From Paenacidovorax monticola (lineage in GTDB: Bacteria; Pseudomonadota; Gammaproteobacteria; Burkholderiales; Burkholderiaceae_C): DNA of 64,000 nt. The DNA is taken from assembly GCF_014489595.1 (NCBI RefSeq), contig NZ_CP060790.1:1984001-2048000 (forward strand). The letters run 5' to 3'. The notes beneath the pieces were generated by a model, which saw nothing but the letters and a program-made list of their open reading frames with translations, searched no databases and was not told the DNA's origin. Position 1 is the first letter of the stretch, and each line of letters starts with the position of its first letter. A program made the position numbers and the translations under genes. Positions 8,547 to 19,147 of this stretch are shown here, piece after piece.

Positions 8547-11319
8547 ATGAGAACAAAAGCGCCGCTCGATCGCGCCGCACAACCTTCACAGTTGATGGCA
8601 AACATGCATCGTTGGAAATTCTCCGCTCTGGCCGCCGCGGCCGTGCTGTCGACCGGCTTCTATGCCGCCGACGCCTCGGCCCTGGCCCTGGGCCGCATCA
8701 CCGTGCAGTCGGCACTCGGCGAGCCTTTGCGCGCCGAGATCGAGCTGCCCCAGATCACGGCCGCCGAAGCGGAATCGCTGCGCGCCCAGACCGCCGCCCC
8801 CGAGGCTTTCCGTGCCCAGGGCATGGAGTATTCGCCCGCCGTCAATGGACTGCAGATCCAGCTGCAGCGCCGCACCGACGGCACCGCAGTGCTGCGCCTG
8901 TCCAGCAGCCGCCCCGTGAATGAACCGTTCGTGGACCTGGTGCTCGACGCCACGTGGAGCTCGGGCCGCATCGTGCGCAGCTACACGATGCTGTTCGACC
9001 CTCCGGCCATGCGCCAGGCCCCGCCACCGTGACGGCTGCGCCGCAGGTCAGCGCGCCGGCACCCGCGCCTGCCGCCATGCCCCCCACCGTTGCAGCCGCC
9101 CCGGCACCACGGGCCATGCCCCCCGCAGCGGCCGTGCCAGCCCCCGCCCCGGCACCCGCGCCTCAAAGGGTCACGGCCCGGCTTCCATCCCCTGCCCAAC
9201 CCGGCAGCGTGACCGTTCAGGCCGGTGACACCGCAGGCCGGCTGGCCAGCACCTACCGCTCGCCCGGTGTGTCGCTCGACCAGATGCTGGTGGCCATGAT
9301 GCGCGCCAATCCGGACGCGTTCGTGCAGGGCAACGTGAACCGCCTCAAGGCGGGTGCCGTGCTGCAGATGCCCGACGAGGCCGCCGCGCAGGCCATCCCC
9401 TCCGGCGAAGCACGCCAGATCGTGGCCGCGCAAAGCCGCGACTTCAACGAATTCCGCCGCAAGCTCGCCTCGTCCGTGCCCAAGACCGAGGTGGCCGCCA
9501 CCGGCCGCTCCGCCAGCGGCAGCGTGCAGACCCAGGTCGAGGACAAGCGCCCCGCCACGGCGGCCCGGACAAGCTCACCCTGTCCAAGGGTGCCCTGCCG
9601 GGCCAGAAGTCTGCCGACGAAAAGCTGGCCAAGGACAAGCAGGCGGGCGAGAACTCCGCGCGCATCGCGGAGCTGTCCAAGAACATCTCCGACCTGAACA
9701 AGCTCAGCGCCGCGTCCGCACCTGCCGGCGCCGGCGCTGGCACCACGCCTGCCCCCGCGCCCACGGCGCCTGGCGTCCCGGTCGCGGTCCAGGGTCCCGC
9801 CGCAGCCGCCAGCGCGGCACCGGCCGCGGCAGCCAGCACACCGCCCCCCGCTTCGGCCACTCCTGAAGCAGCCCCGGCTCCCGCAGCTGCGGCATCCGCG
9901 CCTGAAGCACCGGCTGCCGCCGAGGCAGCTGCACCAGCAGCCTCTGCGCCCGCCCCGGCTCCTGCACGCCCCAAGCCTGCCGCTGCGGCCCCTGAGCCCG
10001 CGCCCGAACCCAGCTTCCTCGCCAGCCTCATGGACGATCCCATGATCCCCATGGCAGGCGGCGGCCTGCTGGCCCTGTTGCTCGGCTACGGTGCCTACCG
10101 CGTGGTGCAGCGCCGCCGTAGTTCCGCAGGCGCCGGTGTCGACAGCACGTTCATGGAAAGCAAGCTGCAGCCCGACTCGTTCTTCGGTGCAAGCGGTGGC
10201 CAGCGCGTGGATACGGCCAGCAGCGAAATGACCACGGGTTCGTCCATGGCCTATTCGCCCAGCCAGCTCGACGCTGGCGGCGATGTGGACCCGGTGGCCG
10301 AGGCCGATGTCTACCTGGCCTACGGCCGCGACCTGCAGGCCGAGGAGATCCTCAAGGAAGCCGCCCGCCACAACCCCGGCCGCGTGTCCGTGCATGTCAA
10401 GCTGGCCGAGATCTACGCCAAGCGCCAGGACCGCAAGGCCCTGGAGGCCGTGGCAGGCGATGTCTTCCGGCTGACCCAGGGCCAGGGCGCCGACTGGGCC
10501 CGCGTGGCCGAGCTGGGCCGGGAGCTCGACCCCAGCAACCCCTCGTACCAGCCCGGCGGCCAGCCTGGCGCTGTGGCGGAAAGCCCGGACAGCGCTCCGG
10601 CGCCGATCAGCAATTTCGCCTCGACCATGGCAGCTTCGGCGGCTGCGGTCGCATCGGCCCCGCCGTCGGTCCTGCCGCCGGACCTGGATCTGGACCTCGA
10701 TCTGGACCTGCCCTCGGATGCACTGAGCGAAGCCCCTTCGGCTCCGCCAGCCGCCCCCGGCGGGTTTGCAGCGGCCGCCGCTGCAGCCGGTGCGCTTGCC
10801 GCCGCTCCGACGCCGGCCCCGGTGGCTGCGCCCGAACTGGACCTGGGCGCGCTGGAGGAATCCCAATGGAACGCCGAGCCGGCACCCACTGCGGCCCCGG
10901 CGCCCGTGGCACCGGCCGTGTCCGCCCCTGCCCAGGCGCCTGCGGCCGAGCCCCAGCTCGCCGCGCTGGACTTCCCCACCGACGACCTGGCCCTGCTTGA
11001 CTCGGCCGCGGCCCCTCTGACCCACAGCCAGGACCAGGCCGTGGCGGATGCAGATGCCGGCATGGATTTCGACCTGGGTGATCTGTCGCTGGACCTGGGG
11101 ACCTCCCCGGCGCCCATCGCCGCCGCGGCCCCTGCCGCCAGCGCGGCCGCGCCTGCTACCGACGCGGGGGACCCCCTGAGCACCAAGCTGGCCCTGGCCG
11201 AAGAGTTCCACGCCATCGGCGACAGCGACGGCGCCCGCACGCTGATCGAGGAAGTGATCGCCGAAGCTTCGGGCCCGCTCAAGGCCCGCGCCCAGCGCCT
11301 GCTGGCCGACATCGCTTGA
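8547..11319 (+). CDS. fimV: FimV-type pilus/peptidoglycan-binding assembly protein (two apparent frameshifts)
   Basis: Large inner-membrane protein linked to type IV pilus assembly and cell-pole organisation. In order: an N-terminal signal segment (HRWKFSALAAAAVLSTGFYA), a conserved FimV N-domain (ALGRITVQSALGEPLRAEI), a LysM-like region near 9210-9370, a long Ala/Pro-rich linker, a membrane segment (MAGGGLLALLLGYGAYRV) and an acidic cytoplasmic part. It ends in the FimV C-terminal helical motif (LAEEFHAIGDSDGARTLIEE). Frame changes fall at the C runs 9019-9022 and 9564-9566; one base at each restores about 924 residues. ATG 8547 follows a G-rich site; 8595 and 8604 are alternative starts. 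The stop overlaps the truA start. Confidence 0.88.
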
Positions 11320-12128
11320 TGCCAGCGCCGACCACCCGGGTCGCGCTCGGCGTCAGCTACAACGGGCAGCGCTACAACGGCTGGCAAAGCCAGCCGTCCG
11401 GCAACACCGTGCAAGACCACCTCGAAGCGGCCCTGGGCCGCTTTGCTACTCAGGAGGTGGCCACGATCTGCGCGGGCCGCACCGATGCGGGCGTGCACGG
11501 CCTCATGCAGGTGGTGCATTTCGACACGCCCTTGAGCCGCACGCCGTTCTCGTGGGTGCGCGGCACCAATACCTTCCTGCCGCCCGACATCGCAGTGCAA
11601 TGGGCCCAGCCCGTGCCCGATGCCTTCCACTCGCGCGCCTGCGCCACGGCCCGCCGCTATGCCTACGTGCTGCTGCAGTCGCCCGTGCGCCCCAGCGTCG
11701 AGGCGGGCCGCGTGGGCTGGGTCTTCCATCCGCTCGACGGCGACGCCATGCGCATGGCCGCACTGCACCTGCTGGGCGAGCACGATTTCACGTCGTTCCG
11801 CGCCTCGGCCTGCCAGGCCAAGTCCCCCGTCAAGACGCTGCACCACATCGACGTGCGGCGGCGCGGCGAGGGCGACACCTGCTATTGGCGCTTCGAGTTC
11901 GAGGGCAATGCCTTCCTGCACCACATGGTGCGCAACATCATGGGCTGCCTGATCGCCGTGGGCCAGGGCCTCAAGCCCCCGGCCTGGATCGCCGAGGTGC
12001 TCGCGGCACGCTCGCGCGACGCGGCCGCCCCCACCTTCGCCCCCGATGGCCTGTACTTCCTGGGCCCGGTCTACGACGCAGCCTGGGGCCTGCCCGCACG
12101 CACGGCTGCGTATGATTGGCTGCCATGA
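11319..12128 (+). CDS. truA: tRNA pseudouridine(38-40) synthase
   Basis: 269-residue TruA, which modifies uridines 38-40 in the anticodon stem of many tRNAs. The catalytic aspartate is residue 56 in GRTDAGVHG. Other family segments are VSYNGQRYNGWQSQ near the N-terminus and FLHHMVRNIMGCL near residue 202. The ATG at 11319 overlaps the fimV stop (TGATG); an in-frame TTG three bases earlier is less likely. The end overlaps trpF by four bases (ATGA), so fimV-truA-trpF-trpB-trpA are probably translationally coupled. Confidence 0.96.
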   Translation: MPAPTTRVALGVSYNGQRYNGWQSQPSGNTVQDHLEAALGRFATQEVATICAGRTDAGVHGLMQVVHFDTPLSRTPFSWVRGTNTFLPPDIAVQWAQPVPDAFHSRACATARRYAYVLLQSPVRPSVEAGRVGWVFHPLDGDAMRMAALHLLGEHDFTSFRASACQAKSPVKTLHHIDVRRRGEGDTCYWRFEFEGNAFLHHMVRNIMGCLIAVGQGLKPPAWIAEVLAARSRDAAAPTFAPDGLYFLGPVYDAAWGLPARTAAYDWLP

Positions 12129-12883
12129 GCAGCCCCCAGCCCCAAACACGCCTCCCATCCATCCACCGCACGCGCATCAAGATCTGCGGCCTGACGCGCG
12201 AGCAGGACGTGGATGCCGCCGTGGCGGCCGGTGCCGATGCCGTGGGCTTCGTGCTCTACGCGCCCAGCCCGCGTGCCGTGACGCCCCAGCGCGCCGCCGA
12301 ACTGGCACGCCGGCTGCCGCCCTTCGTCACGCCGGTGCTGCTCGTGGTCAATGAGATCGCTACCAATGTGATAGCAGCCTGCGCGCAAGTACCGGGCGCC
12401 ATCGTGCAATTCCACGGAGACGAAACGCCCGATGAGTGCTGGGCCGCCACGGGCGGCGGCGCGCGCCCCTACCTGCGCGCCGCACGCATTCCGCTGGGCG
12501 ACGGCGCGGCCCGCTTCGACCTCGTAGAATATGCCCAGCAACATTCTCGCGCCCAGGCCATCCTGCTCGACGCCCATGTCGAGGGCTATGGCGGCGGCGG
12601 CAAGGCATTCAATTGGTCACTCCTACCACCAAGCGTCGGCTCTCACCTCGTTTTGTCTGGTGGACTCACGCCTGCAAACGTGACCGATGGCATTTTGCAA
12701 GTGCGGCCGCGTTGCCCGACGCTGGCCGTTGATGTCAGCTCGGGCGTAGAGGCGGAGGGCCCTGACGGCCGTCCCGTCAAGGGCGTCAAGGACGCCGAAA
12801 AGATCTATCGCTTCGTCGCCGCCGTGCGTGCGGCCGATGCCCAACTTGCAAAGAACATCCATGTCGACCTACCAGCAACCTGA
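12125..12883 (+). CDS. trpF: Phosphoribosylanthranilate isomerase
   Basis: TIM-barrel enzyme that isomerises N-(5-phosphoribosyl)anthranilate in tryptophan synthesis. The catalytic Cys is in [20 protein letters not shown] follows, and the C-terminal phosphate-binding region reads [10 protein letters not shown] then [13 protein letters not shown]. The family's other catalytic residue, Asp, is in [19 protein letters not shown] 12125 overlaps the truA stop and leaves a Pro/Gln-rich N-terminal extension before the barrel. The 3' end overlaps trpB by 23 bases in another frame. Confidence 0.95.
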   Translation: MSSPQPQTRLPSIHRTRIKICGLTREQDVDAAVAAGADAVGFVLYAPSPRAVTPQRAAELARRLPPFVTPVLLVVNEIATNVIAACAQVPGAIVQFHGDETPDECWAATGGGARPYLRAARIPLGDGAARFDLVEYAQQHSRAQAILLDAHVEGYGGGGKAFNWSLLPPSVGSHLVLSGGLTPANVTDGILQVRPRCPTLAVDVSSGVEAEGPDGRPVKGVKDAEKIYRFVAAVRAADAQLAKNIHVDLPAT

Positions 12884-14129
12884 TGCCTCGGGCCATTTCG
12901 GCCCTTACGGCGGCAGCTTCGCCAGCGAAACGCTGACCCACGCGCTCACCGAGTTGCGCGAAGCCTATGCGCGTTACCAGAACGATCCCGCATTCCTCGC
13001 CGAATTCCGCTACGAGCTGGCCCATTTCGTGGGTCGCCCCTCGCCGGTCTACCACGCCGCGCGCACCAGCCGCGAGATGGGCGGCGCGCAGATCTACCTC
13101 AAGCGCGAAGACCTGAACCACACCGGCGCGCACAAGATCAACAACGTGATCGGCCAGGCCATGCTCGCCAAGCGCATGGGCAAGCCGCGCATCATTGCCG
13201 AAACCGGCGCGGGCCAGCACGGCGTGGCCACGGCCACGATCTGCGCGCGCTACGGCCTGGAGTGCGTGGTCTACATGGGTGCCGAGGACGTGAAGCGCCA
13301 GAGCCCCAACGTCTACCGCATGAAGCTGCTGGGCGCCACCGTGGTGCCCGTGGAGTCGGGCAGCAAGACGCTCAAGGACGCGCTCAACGAGGCCATGCGC
13401 GACTGGGTGGCCAACGTGGACAACACCTTCTACATCATCGGCACGGTGGCGGGCCCCCACCCCTACCCGATGATGGTGCGTGACTTCCAAAGCGTGATCG
13501 GCGAAGAGTGCCTCACGCAGATGCCCGCCATGCTCGCCGAGCAGAAGATCGCGGCCGAGCAGCCCGATGCCGTGATCGCCTGCGTGGGCGGCGGCAGCAA
13601 CGCCATGGGGATCTTCTACCCCTACATCCCGTTCGAGAAGACCCGCCTGATCGGCGTGGAAGCCGCGGGCGAAGGCCTGGACAGCGGCAAGCACTCGGCC
13701 AGCCTGCAGCGCGGCAGCAGCGGCGTGCTGCACGGCAACCGCACCTACATCCTGCAGGATGAAAACGGACAGATCACCGAGACGCACAGCATCAGCGCAG
13801 GCCTGGACTACCCCGGCGTGGGCCCCGAGCACGCCTGGCTGCAGGACATCGGCCGCGCACAGTACGTGGGCATCACCGACAAGGAGGCGCTCGAGGCCTT
13901 CCACTACCTGTGCCGCACGGAGGGCATCATCCCCGCGCTCGAATCCAGCCACGCCGTGGCCTATGCCCTGCAGCTCGCCAAGACCATGCGCCCTGACCAG
14001 TCCATTCTCGTGAACCTCTCCGGCCGCGGCGACAAGGACATCGGCACCGTGGCCGACCTGTCGGGCGTGGACTTCTACGACCGCCCGTCGATGCGCGGGC
14101 TGACCGTGAAGGGAGGGCCCGCAGCATGA
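12861..14129 (+). CDS. trpB: Tryptophan synthase beta subunit
   Basis: 422-residue PLP enzyme that condenses indole with serine. The PLP lysine is residue 92 in HTGAHKINN, and the phosphate-binding loop [10 protein letters not shown] and the serine-site region ETGAGQHG are present. [20 protein letters not shown] is the standard N-terminus, so the start at 12861 is preferred although it lies inside trpF. The last bases overlap trpA (ATGA). Confidence 0.98.
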   Translation: MSTYQQPDASGHFGPYGGSFASETLTHALTELREAYARYQNDPAFLAEFRYELAHFVGRPSPVYHAARTSREMGGAQIYLKREDLNHTGAHKINNVIGQAMLAKRMGKPRIIAETGAGQHGVATATICARYGLECVVYMGAEDVKRQSPNVYRMKLLGATVVPVESGSKTLKDALNEAMRDWVANVDNTFYIIGTVAGPHPYPMMVRDFQSVIGEECLTQMPAMLAEQKIAAEQPDAVIACVGGGSNAMGIFYPYIPFEKTRLIGVEAAGEGLDSGKHSASLQRGSSGVLHGNRTYILQDENGQITETHSISAGLDYPGVGPEHAWLQDIGRAQYVGITDKEALEAFHYLCRTEGIIPALESSHAVAYALQLAKTMRPDQSILVNLSGRGDKDIGTVADLSGVDFYDRPSMRGLTVKGGPAA

Positions 14130-14935
14130 GCCGCATCACAGACACCTTCGCCGAACTGCAATCCAAGGGCCGCAAGGCCCTCATCCCCTACGTGACGGCG
14201 GGCTTCCCCTTCGCCGACATCACGCCCGCACTCATGCACGGCATGGTCGAGGCAGGCGCCGACGTGATCGAGCTGGGCGTGCCCTTCTCCGACCCCATGG
14301 CCGACGGCCCCGTGATCCAGAAGGCCGGCGAGAAGGCCCTGGCGCTGGGCATCGGCATGGCCCAGGTGCTTGGCCATGTGCGCGAGTTCCGCCAGCGCAA
14401 CGACAAGACGCCCGTGGTGCTCATGGGCTACGCCAACCCCGTTGAGCGCTACGACCAGATCCATGGCGCCGGCGCTTTCGTGCGCGACGCGGCCGCCGCC
14501 GGCGTGGACGGCGTGCTCATCGTGGACTACCCGCCCGAGGAATGCGAAGCCTTCGCCGCCAGCCTGCGCGCGCAGGACATGGACCTGATCTTCCTGCTCG
14601 CCCCCACGAGCACCGAGGCGCGCATGCAGCAGGTGGCCCGCGTGGCCAGCGGCTACGTGTACTACGTCTCGCTCAAGGGCGTGACCGGCTCGGGCGCGCT
14701 CGACACGGCGGCCGTGGAGGCCATGCTGCCCACCATCCGCAAGCACGTGCACATCCCGGTGGGCGTGGGCTTCGGCATCCGCGACGCGGCCACGGCCCAG
14801 GCCATCGGCCGCGTGGCCGACGCCGTGGTGATCGGCAGCCGCATCATCCAGCTCATCGAAGACCAGCCCCATGAGAAGGTGGTGGCCGTCACGGTGGACT
14901 TCCTGCGCGGCGTGCGCAAGGCGCTGGACGCATAA
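14126..14935 (+). CDS. trpA: Tryptophan synthase alpha subunit
   Basis: 269-residue TIM-barrel subunit that cleaves indole-3-glycerol phosphate and passes indole to TrpB. The catalytic Glu and Asp lie in [17 protein letters not shown] (about residues 50-66), and the phosphate site reads [10 protein letters not shown]. Start overlaps trpB by four bases; accD follows 57 bases later, an order common in proteobacteria. Confidence 0.98.
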   Translation: MSRITDTFAELQSKGRKALIPYVTAGFPFADITPALMHGMVEAGADVIELGVPFSDPMADGPVIQKAGEKALALGIGMAQVLGHVREFRQRNDKTPVVLMGYANPVERYDQIHGAGAFVRDAAAAGVDGVLIVDYPPEECEAFAASLRAQDMDLIFLLAPTSTEARMQQVARVASGYVYYVSLKGVTGSGALDTAAVEAMLPTIRKHVHIPVGVGFGIRDAATAQAIGRVADAVVIGSRIIQLIEDQPHEKVVAVTVDFLRGVRKALDA

Positions 14936-14992
14936 TGCAGCCCGGCGCGCACCCACCAGGGCCGCGCGCCGGAGATTGAAAGAGGAAACGCT

Positions 14993-15865
14993 ATGTCCTG
15001 GCTCGAAAAACTCCTGCCTGCCAAAATCCAGCAAACCGATCCGACCGAACGGCGCCAGATGCCCGAAGGCCTGTGGATCAAGTGCCCGAGCTGCGAGACC
15101 GTGCTCTACAAGACCGATCTGGAGCAGAACCAGAACGTCTGCCCGCACTGCAGCCACCACCACCGCATCGGCGCGCGCGCGCGGCTGGATGCCTTCCTGG
15201 ACGCGGAAGGCCGCTACGAGATCGGCCAGGAGGTCATCCCGGTGGATGCCCTCAAGTTCAAGGACAGCCGCAAGTACCCCGAGCGCCTGAAGGAGGCCCT
15301 GGAAAACACGGGCGAAACCGATGCGCTCATCGTCATGGGCGGCGCCGTCAAGAGCGTCAACGTCGTGGCGGCCTGCTTCGAGTTCGACTTCATGGGCGGC
15401 TCCATGGGCAGCGTGGTGGGCGAGCGCTTCGTGCGCGGCGTCGAGACCGCGATCGAGCAGAAAGTGCCCTTCATCTGCTTCACCGCCACCGGCGGCGCGC
15501 GCATGCAGGAAGGCCTGTTCTCGCTCATGCAGATGGCCAAGACCAATGCCGCGCTCACGCGCCTGGCCAAGAAGGGCCTGCCCTACATCAGCGTGCTCAC
15601 CGACCCGACCATGGGCGGCGTGAGCGCGGGCTTCGCCTTCGTGGGCGACATCGTGATCGCCGAGCCCAAGGCCCTGATCGGCTTCGCCGGCCCGCGCGTG
15701 ATCGAATCCACCGTGCGCGTGACCCTGCCCGAAGGCTTCCAGCGCGCCGAGTTCCTGCAGACCAAGGGCGCCGTGGACTTCATCTGCGACCGCCGAGAAC
15801 TGCGCGACACCGTGGCCCGCAGCCTGGCCATGCTGCAGCGCCTGCCAGCCGATGCGGTGATGTAG
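14993..15865 (+). CDS. accD: Acetyl-CoA carboxylase carboxyltransferase beta subunit
   Basis: 290-residue subunit that, with AccA, transfers carboxyl from biotin to acetyl-CoA to make malonyl-CoA. The N-terminal zinc ribbon has Cys 31, 34, 50 and 53 (CPSC and CPHC). The crotonase-like carboxyltransferase core includes [12 protein letters not shown] and [31 protein letters not shown] precedes the ATG. It is the last gene of the trp-linked string and is followed by a perfect bidirectional terminator. folC, often next in related genomes, is not here. Confidence 0.97.
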   Translation: MSWLEKLLPAKIQQTDPTERRQMPEGLWIKCPSCETVLYKTDLEQNQNVCPHCSHHHRIGARARLDAFLDAEGRYEIGQEVIPVDALKFKDSRKYPERLKEALENTGETDALIVMGGAVKSVNVVAACFEFDFMGGSMGSVVGERFVRGVETAIEQKVPFICFTATGGARMQEGLFSLMQMAKTNAALTRLAKKGLPYISVLTDPTMGGVSAGFAFVGDIVIAEPKALIGFAGPRVIESTVRVTLPEGFQRAEFLQTKGAVDFICDRRELRDTVARSLAMLQRLPADAVM

Positions 15866-15878
15866 AAAAAACGCTATA

Positions 15879-15927
15879 AAAAAAGAGCTGCTGGCGCTTA
15901 CCCACCAAGCGCCAGCAGCTCTTTTTT
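15879..15927. terminator. Bidirectional terminator formed by the palindromic repeat
   Basis: Arms 15879-15899 and 15907-15927 are perfect 21-base complements around a 7-base loop; the core is GAGCTGCTGGCGCTT / AAGCGCCAGCAGCTC. A-runs on one side and T-runs on the other make it an intrinsic terminator on both strands, placed exactly between the convergent accD and yggT genes. It is the best-preserved copy of the dispersed repeat in this window. Confidence 0.9.
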
Positions 15928-15937
15928 ATTTGTAGAT

Positions 15938-16486
15938 TCAGCGCAACAGCCCGGCCTGCAGGTGGCCCAGCACGATCATTACCACCTGCAGCAGCACCAG
16001 GGCCACCAGCGGCGACAGGTCCACCCCGCCCACGAGCGGCACGAACCGCCGCAGCGGGCGCAGCACGGGCTCGCAGAGCCGGGCGATCACGTCGGACAGC
16101 GGCGAGTGCGCCTGCATCCACGACATCACGGCATAGACGATCAGCAGCCCGGTCACCCCTGAAACTGCGACACGCACCAGCCCGAACAGGGCCAGCCAGG
16201 GCAGCCAGGTCCAGCCCGCCCCCGCCCCCAGCACGAGCCAGAGCAGGACATACTGCGCCAACTGCAGCAGCACCGCCGCCGCCAGGCTCGACATGTCCCA
16301 GCGCCCCGTGGGAGGAATCACGCGGCGCAACGGCATCACGAGCCAGTCCGACAGCGCGAACACCAGCCGCCCCACGGGATTGGTGAAGGGAATGCGCTGC
16401 AGTTGCATGTACAGGCGCAGCAGGCAGGCGCCGGTAAGCAGGCCGCCAATGACGTCGAGCAGGAAGGAAACGATCTGGTAGAGCAT
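15938..16486 (-). CDS. YggT-family membrane protein
   Basis: 182-residue integral membrane protein made of two YggT repeats. Each has hydrophobic helices followed by a segment such as LSDWLVMPLRRVIPP (first) and LCEPVLRPLRRFVPLVGG (second). YggT homologues are linked in the literature to osmotic tolerance and envelope function, but the biochemical role is unknown. MLYQIVSFLLDVIGG at 16486 is the typical start; a 26-residue longer reading frame overlaps the divergent gene and is less likely. Transcribed toward accD, sharing the terminator at 15879. Confidence 0.88.
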   Translation of the reverse strand: MLYQIVSFLLDVIGGLLTGACLLRLYMQLQRIPFTNPVGRLVFALSDWLVMPLRRVIPPTGRWDMSSLAAAVLLQLAQYVLLWLVLGAGAGWTWLPWLALFGLVRVAVSGVTGLLIVYAVMSWMQAHSPLSDVIARLCEPVLRPLRRFVPLVGGVDLSPLVALVLLQVVMIVLGHLQAGLLR

Positions 16487-16557
16487 AGGCCGTCGAACGG
16501 GTTGCGGGAGCAACGGGCACCAACCCATGGGATGATAGCGGGCAGAATTCGCACGCC

Positions 16558-17196
16558 ATGGCATTACCCCTCAAGCTCACCTCCCTGCCCCTCTTTCCGC
16601 TCGAGACGGTGCTGTTCCCCGAGGGGCTGTTGCCATTGCGTGTTTTCGAGGTCCGTTATCTCGACATGGTGCGCAAGTGCCAGCATGCGGGCGCCCCCTT
16701 CGGCGTGGTGGCCCTCTCCAGCGGGCGCGAAGTGCGCCAGGCGGGCGCGCCGCAGGAGCAATTCCATGATGTCGGCACCCTGGCGGTGATCGAGCAACTC
16801 GAAACGCCGCAGCCCGGCCTCGTCACCCTGCTGGGGCGCGGCACGCAGCGTTTTCGCATCCTCCAGCGCAGCCACCTCCCGCACGGATTGTGGATGGCGG
16901 ACGTGGAGCAGATCGCCCAAGACGCAATGGTCCCCGTGCCCGAAGACTTGCGCAAGGTGGCGCTAGCGCTGGAGCAAGTCCTGCACACGCTGCACGATCG
17001 CCAACCGAATACCGTTCTGCCTGCGCCATCCAGCCCCAAACAGGCCAATGACTGCGGCTGGGTCGCCAACCGCTGGTGCGAACTGCTGCCTGTGCCGCTG
17101 GCACTCAAGCAGCAGTTGATGGAACTGGAAAACCCGCTGGTGCGGCTCGAGCTGGTGGGCGATGTACTAGAACGCACTGGGATAGCGCCGCAGTAG
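16558..17196 (+). CDS. LON substrate-binding (N-terminal) domain protein
   Basis: 212-residue protein matching only the N-terminal domain of the Lon protease: the opening LPLFPLETVLFPEGLLPLRV and the phrase EVRYLDMVRKC are characteristic. There is no ATPase or Ser-Lys protease domain, so it cannot be a protease itself. Such stand-alone LON-N proteins are common in proteobacteria and their role is unresolved. Divergent from yggT with a 71-base shared upstream gap; 13 bases before the first glycan gene. Confidence 0.88.
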   Translation: MALPLKLTSLPLFPLETVLFPEGLLPLRVFEVRYLDMVRKCQHAGAPFGVVALSSGREVRQAGAPQEQFHDVGTLAVIEQLETPQPGLVTLLGRGTQRFRILQRSHLPHGLWMADVEQIAQDAMVPVPEDLRKVALALEQVLHTLHDRQPNTVLPAPSSPKQANDCGWVANRWCELLPVPLALKQQLMELENPLVRLELVGDVLERTGIAPQ

Positions 17197-17209
17197 TCCG
17201 CAATCGCAG

Positions 17210-19147
17210 ATGCCAATTTTTGGTTATACCCCCCTCCACCGCCTCTTGGAATGGCCACGTGCCGCCAAGCGCCTGTTCGTCGTGGCACTGGACGCAGGCA
17301 TGGGCCTGCTGGCTATGTGGCTGGCCTTCACCCTGCGGCTGGAGTCCCTGCACTGGCCCGAAGGCCTGCAGTGGCAGGTCTACGCCTTGGGCCCGCTGCT
17401 GGCCTTCCCCATCTTCGTGAATCAGGGGTTGTACCGTGCCATCTTCCGATACACCGGCATCCGCGCCCTCATCACCACCGGCAAGGCCGTGACACTGTAC
17501 GGCACGCTGCTGCTCGTTATCCTGCTCGTGGCCCAATGGGAAGGCGTGCCGCGCAGCGTAGGCGTGCTGCAGCCGGTGATATTCCTGCTGCTGGTGGGCG
17601 CCAGCCGCGCTCTGGGGTGGCTATGGCTGGCCGACAGCAAGGGCCAGGAGCCCAGGCGCCTGCTGATCTACGGCGCTGGCAGTGCCGGTGCGCAGACTGC
17701 AGCTGGCCTGGCCGGCATGCACCAATACCAGCTGAAGGGTTTTCTCGATGACGACCCGGCCAAAATCGGCCGCAGCATCAACGGGGTACACGTCTATGCC
17801 CCGCAGGCCCTGCCTGAGATGGTGCAGCGACTGGGCGTGACCGACGTGCTGCTGGCCGTGCCCAGCACCACGCGCCAGCGCCGGCGCCAGATCATCGAGA
17901 GCCTGAGCGAGCTACCCGTGCGCATCCGCACCCTGCCCGGCCTGTCAGACCTGGCCAGCGGGCGCGTCACCGTGGCCGATTTCCAGGAGTTGGGCCTCGA
18001 GGACCTGATCGGCCGCGAGCCCGTGGCGCCCCAAGCCAACCTGCTCGGCCCCGACCTCGTGGGGCAAGTGGTCCTGGTTACCGGTGCGGGCGGCAGCATC
18101 GGCAGCGAGCTGTGCCGCCAGATCGTGCGCGAGGGTCCGGCCCGGCTGCTGCTCGTGGACCACAGCGAATACTCGCTCTACGCCATCCACCACGAACTGC
18201 AGGCACTGCGCGGCCGGGGCATGCATGCCTGCGAGTTGGTACCACTGCTGGCCAGCGTGGCCGACCCACGGCGCATGACCGACATCTGCGAGACACACCG
18301 TCCCAACTCCATCTACCATGCCGCCGCCTACAAGCATGTGCCCATGGTCGAGGCCAATGCGGGCGAAGGCGTACTCAACAACGTGTTTGGCACACTCAAC
18401 ATGGTGCGCATGGCGCTAGAGCACGGTGCACGCAGTTTCGTGCTGGTTTCCACAGATAAGGCCGTCCGCCCCACCAACGTCATGGGCGCGAGCAAGCGCG
18501 TGGCCGAGCTGGTGCTTCAAGCGATTGCCTCCAGCAGCCAGCCTCCGTTCGGCCCAGAGCTTGCCCCCTCCACAGTTCCTTGGCGCTGTCCCACACGCTT
18601 GTCCATGGTGCGTTTCGGCAATGTCCTGGGCTCCAGCGGGAGCGTGATTCCGCTGTTCCGCCGCCAGATCGCCGCCGGCGGCCCAATCACAGTCACGCAT
18701 CCACAGGTCACGCGCTATTTCATGACCATCCCCGAGGCGGCCCAGCTCGTGCTGCAGGCCGGCGCCATGGCCGAAGGCGGCGACCTCTTCCTGCTCGACA
18801 TGGGCGAACCCGTTCGTATTGCGGACCTGGCGCGGCGCATGGTGGCGCTATCGGGCCTGACCGTGCGCGATACGCAGCACCCAGGCGGCGACATCGCCAT
18901 CGATTTCACCGGCCTGCGCCCAGGCGAAAAGCTCTACGAAGAACTGCTGATTGGCGACTACCCTTTGCCCACGGCGCATTCGCGCATTCTGCGGGCGCGG
19001 GAGGAATACTTGCCATGGCCGAAATTGCATACCTTGCTCCAAGCTCTGCACACTGCAGCAAGCAACAATGACGAAGCCGCCATCAGGCACTTGCTTGCCC
19101 AGCTCGTACAGGGCTACCGCTACGAACCAACGCACACCCCATGCTAG
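17210..19147 (+). CDS. UDP-GlcNAc 4,6-dehydratase, WbpM/PglF/CapD family
   Basis: 645-residue membrane-anchored nucleotide-sugar dehydratase. Four predicted membrane helices (about residues 15-140) precede a Rossmann linker domain and the catalytic SDR domain with VTGAGGSIGSELC near residue 290. The motif STDKAVRPTNVMGASKR shows Met in place of the usual catalytic Tyr before Lys, as known for the long WbpM/PglF enzymes. Expected product: UDP-2-acetamido-2,6-dideoxy-4-keto-hexose, precursor of FucNAc, QuiNAc or bacillosamine-type sugars. First gene of the glycan cluster; overlaps the next gene by 7 bases. Confidence 0.92.
   Translation: MPIFGYTPLHRLLEWPRAAKRLFVVALDAGMGLLAMWLAFTLRLESLHWPEGLQWQVYALGPLLAFPIFVNQGLYRAIFRYTGIRALITTGKAVTLYGTLLLVILLVAQWEGVPRSVGVLQPVIFLLLVGASRALGWLWLADSKGQEPRRLLIYGAGSAGAQTAAGLAGMHQYQLKGFLDDDPAKIGRSINGVHVYAPQALPEMVQRLGVTDVLLAVPSTTRQRRRQIIESLSELPVRIRTLPGLSDLASGRVTVADFQELGLEDLIGREPVAPQANLLGPDLVGQVVLVTGAGGSIGSELCRQIVREGPARLLLVDHSEYSLYAIHHELQALRGRGMHACELVPLLASVADPRRMTDICETHRPNSIYHAAAYKHVPMVEANAGEGVLNNVFGTLNMVRMALEHGARSFVLVSTDKAVRPTNVMGASKRVAELVLQAIASSSQPPFGPELAPSTVPWRCPTRLSMVRFGNVLGSSGSVIPLFRRQIAAGGPITVTHPQVTRYFMTIPEAAQLVLQAGAMAEGGDLFLLDMGEPVRIADLARRMVALSGLTVRDTQHPGGDIAIDFTGLRPGEKLYEELLIGDYPLPTAHSRILRAREEYLPWPKLHTLLQALHTAASNNDEAAIRHLLAQLVQGYRYEPTHTPC

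Noticed and set aside
9253..11211. 652-codon open frame on the minus strand opposite fimV
   Set aside because: Low-complexity Gly/Arg-rich translation without any family pattern; it mirrors the Ala/Pro-rich linker of fimV, a typical shadow in GC-rich DNA.
12356..12396. Repeat-like words (GCTACCAATGTGATAGCAGCC) within trpF, reminiscent of the palindromic element
   Set aside because: Frame is open and the protein aligns normally across the site; similarity is too short to call an inserted repeat.
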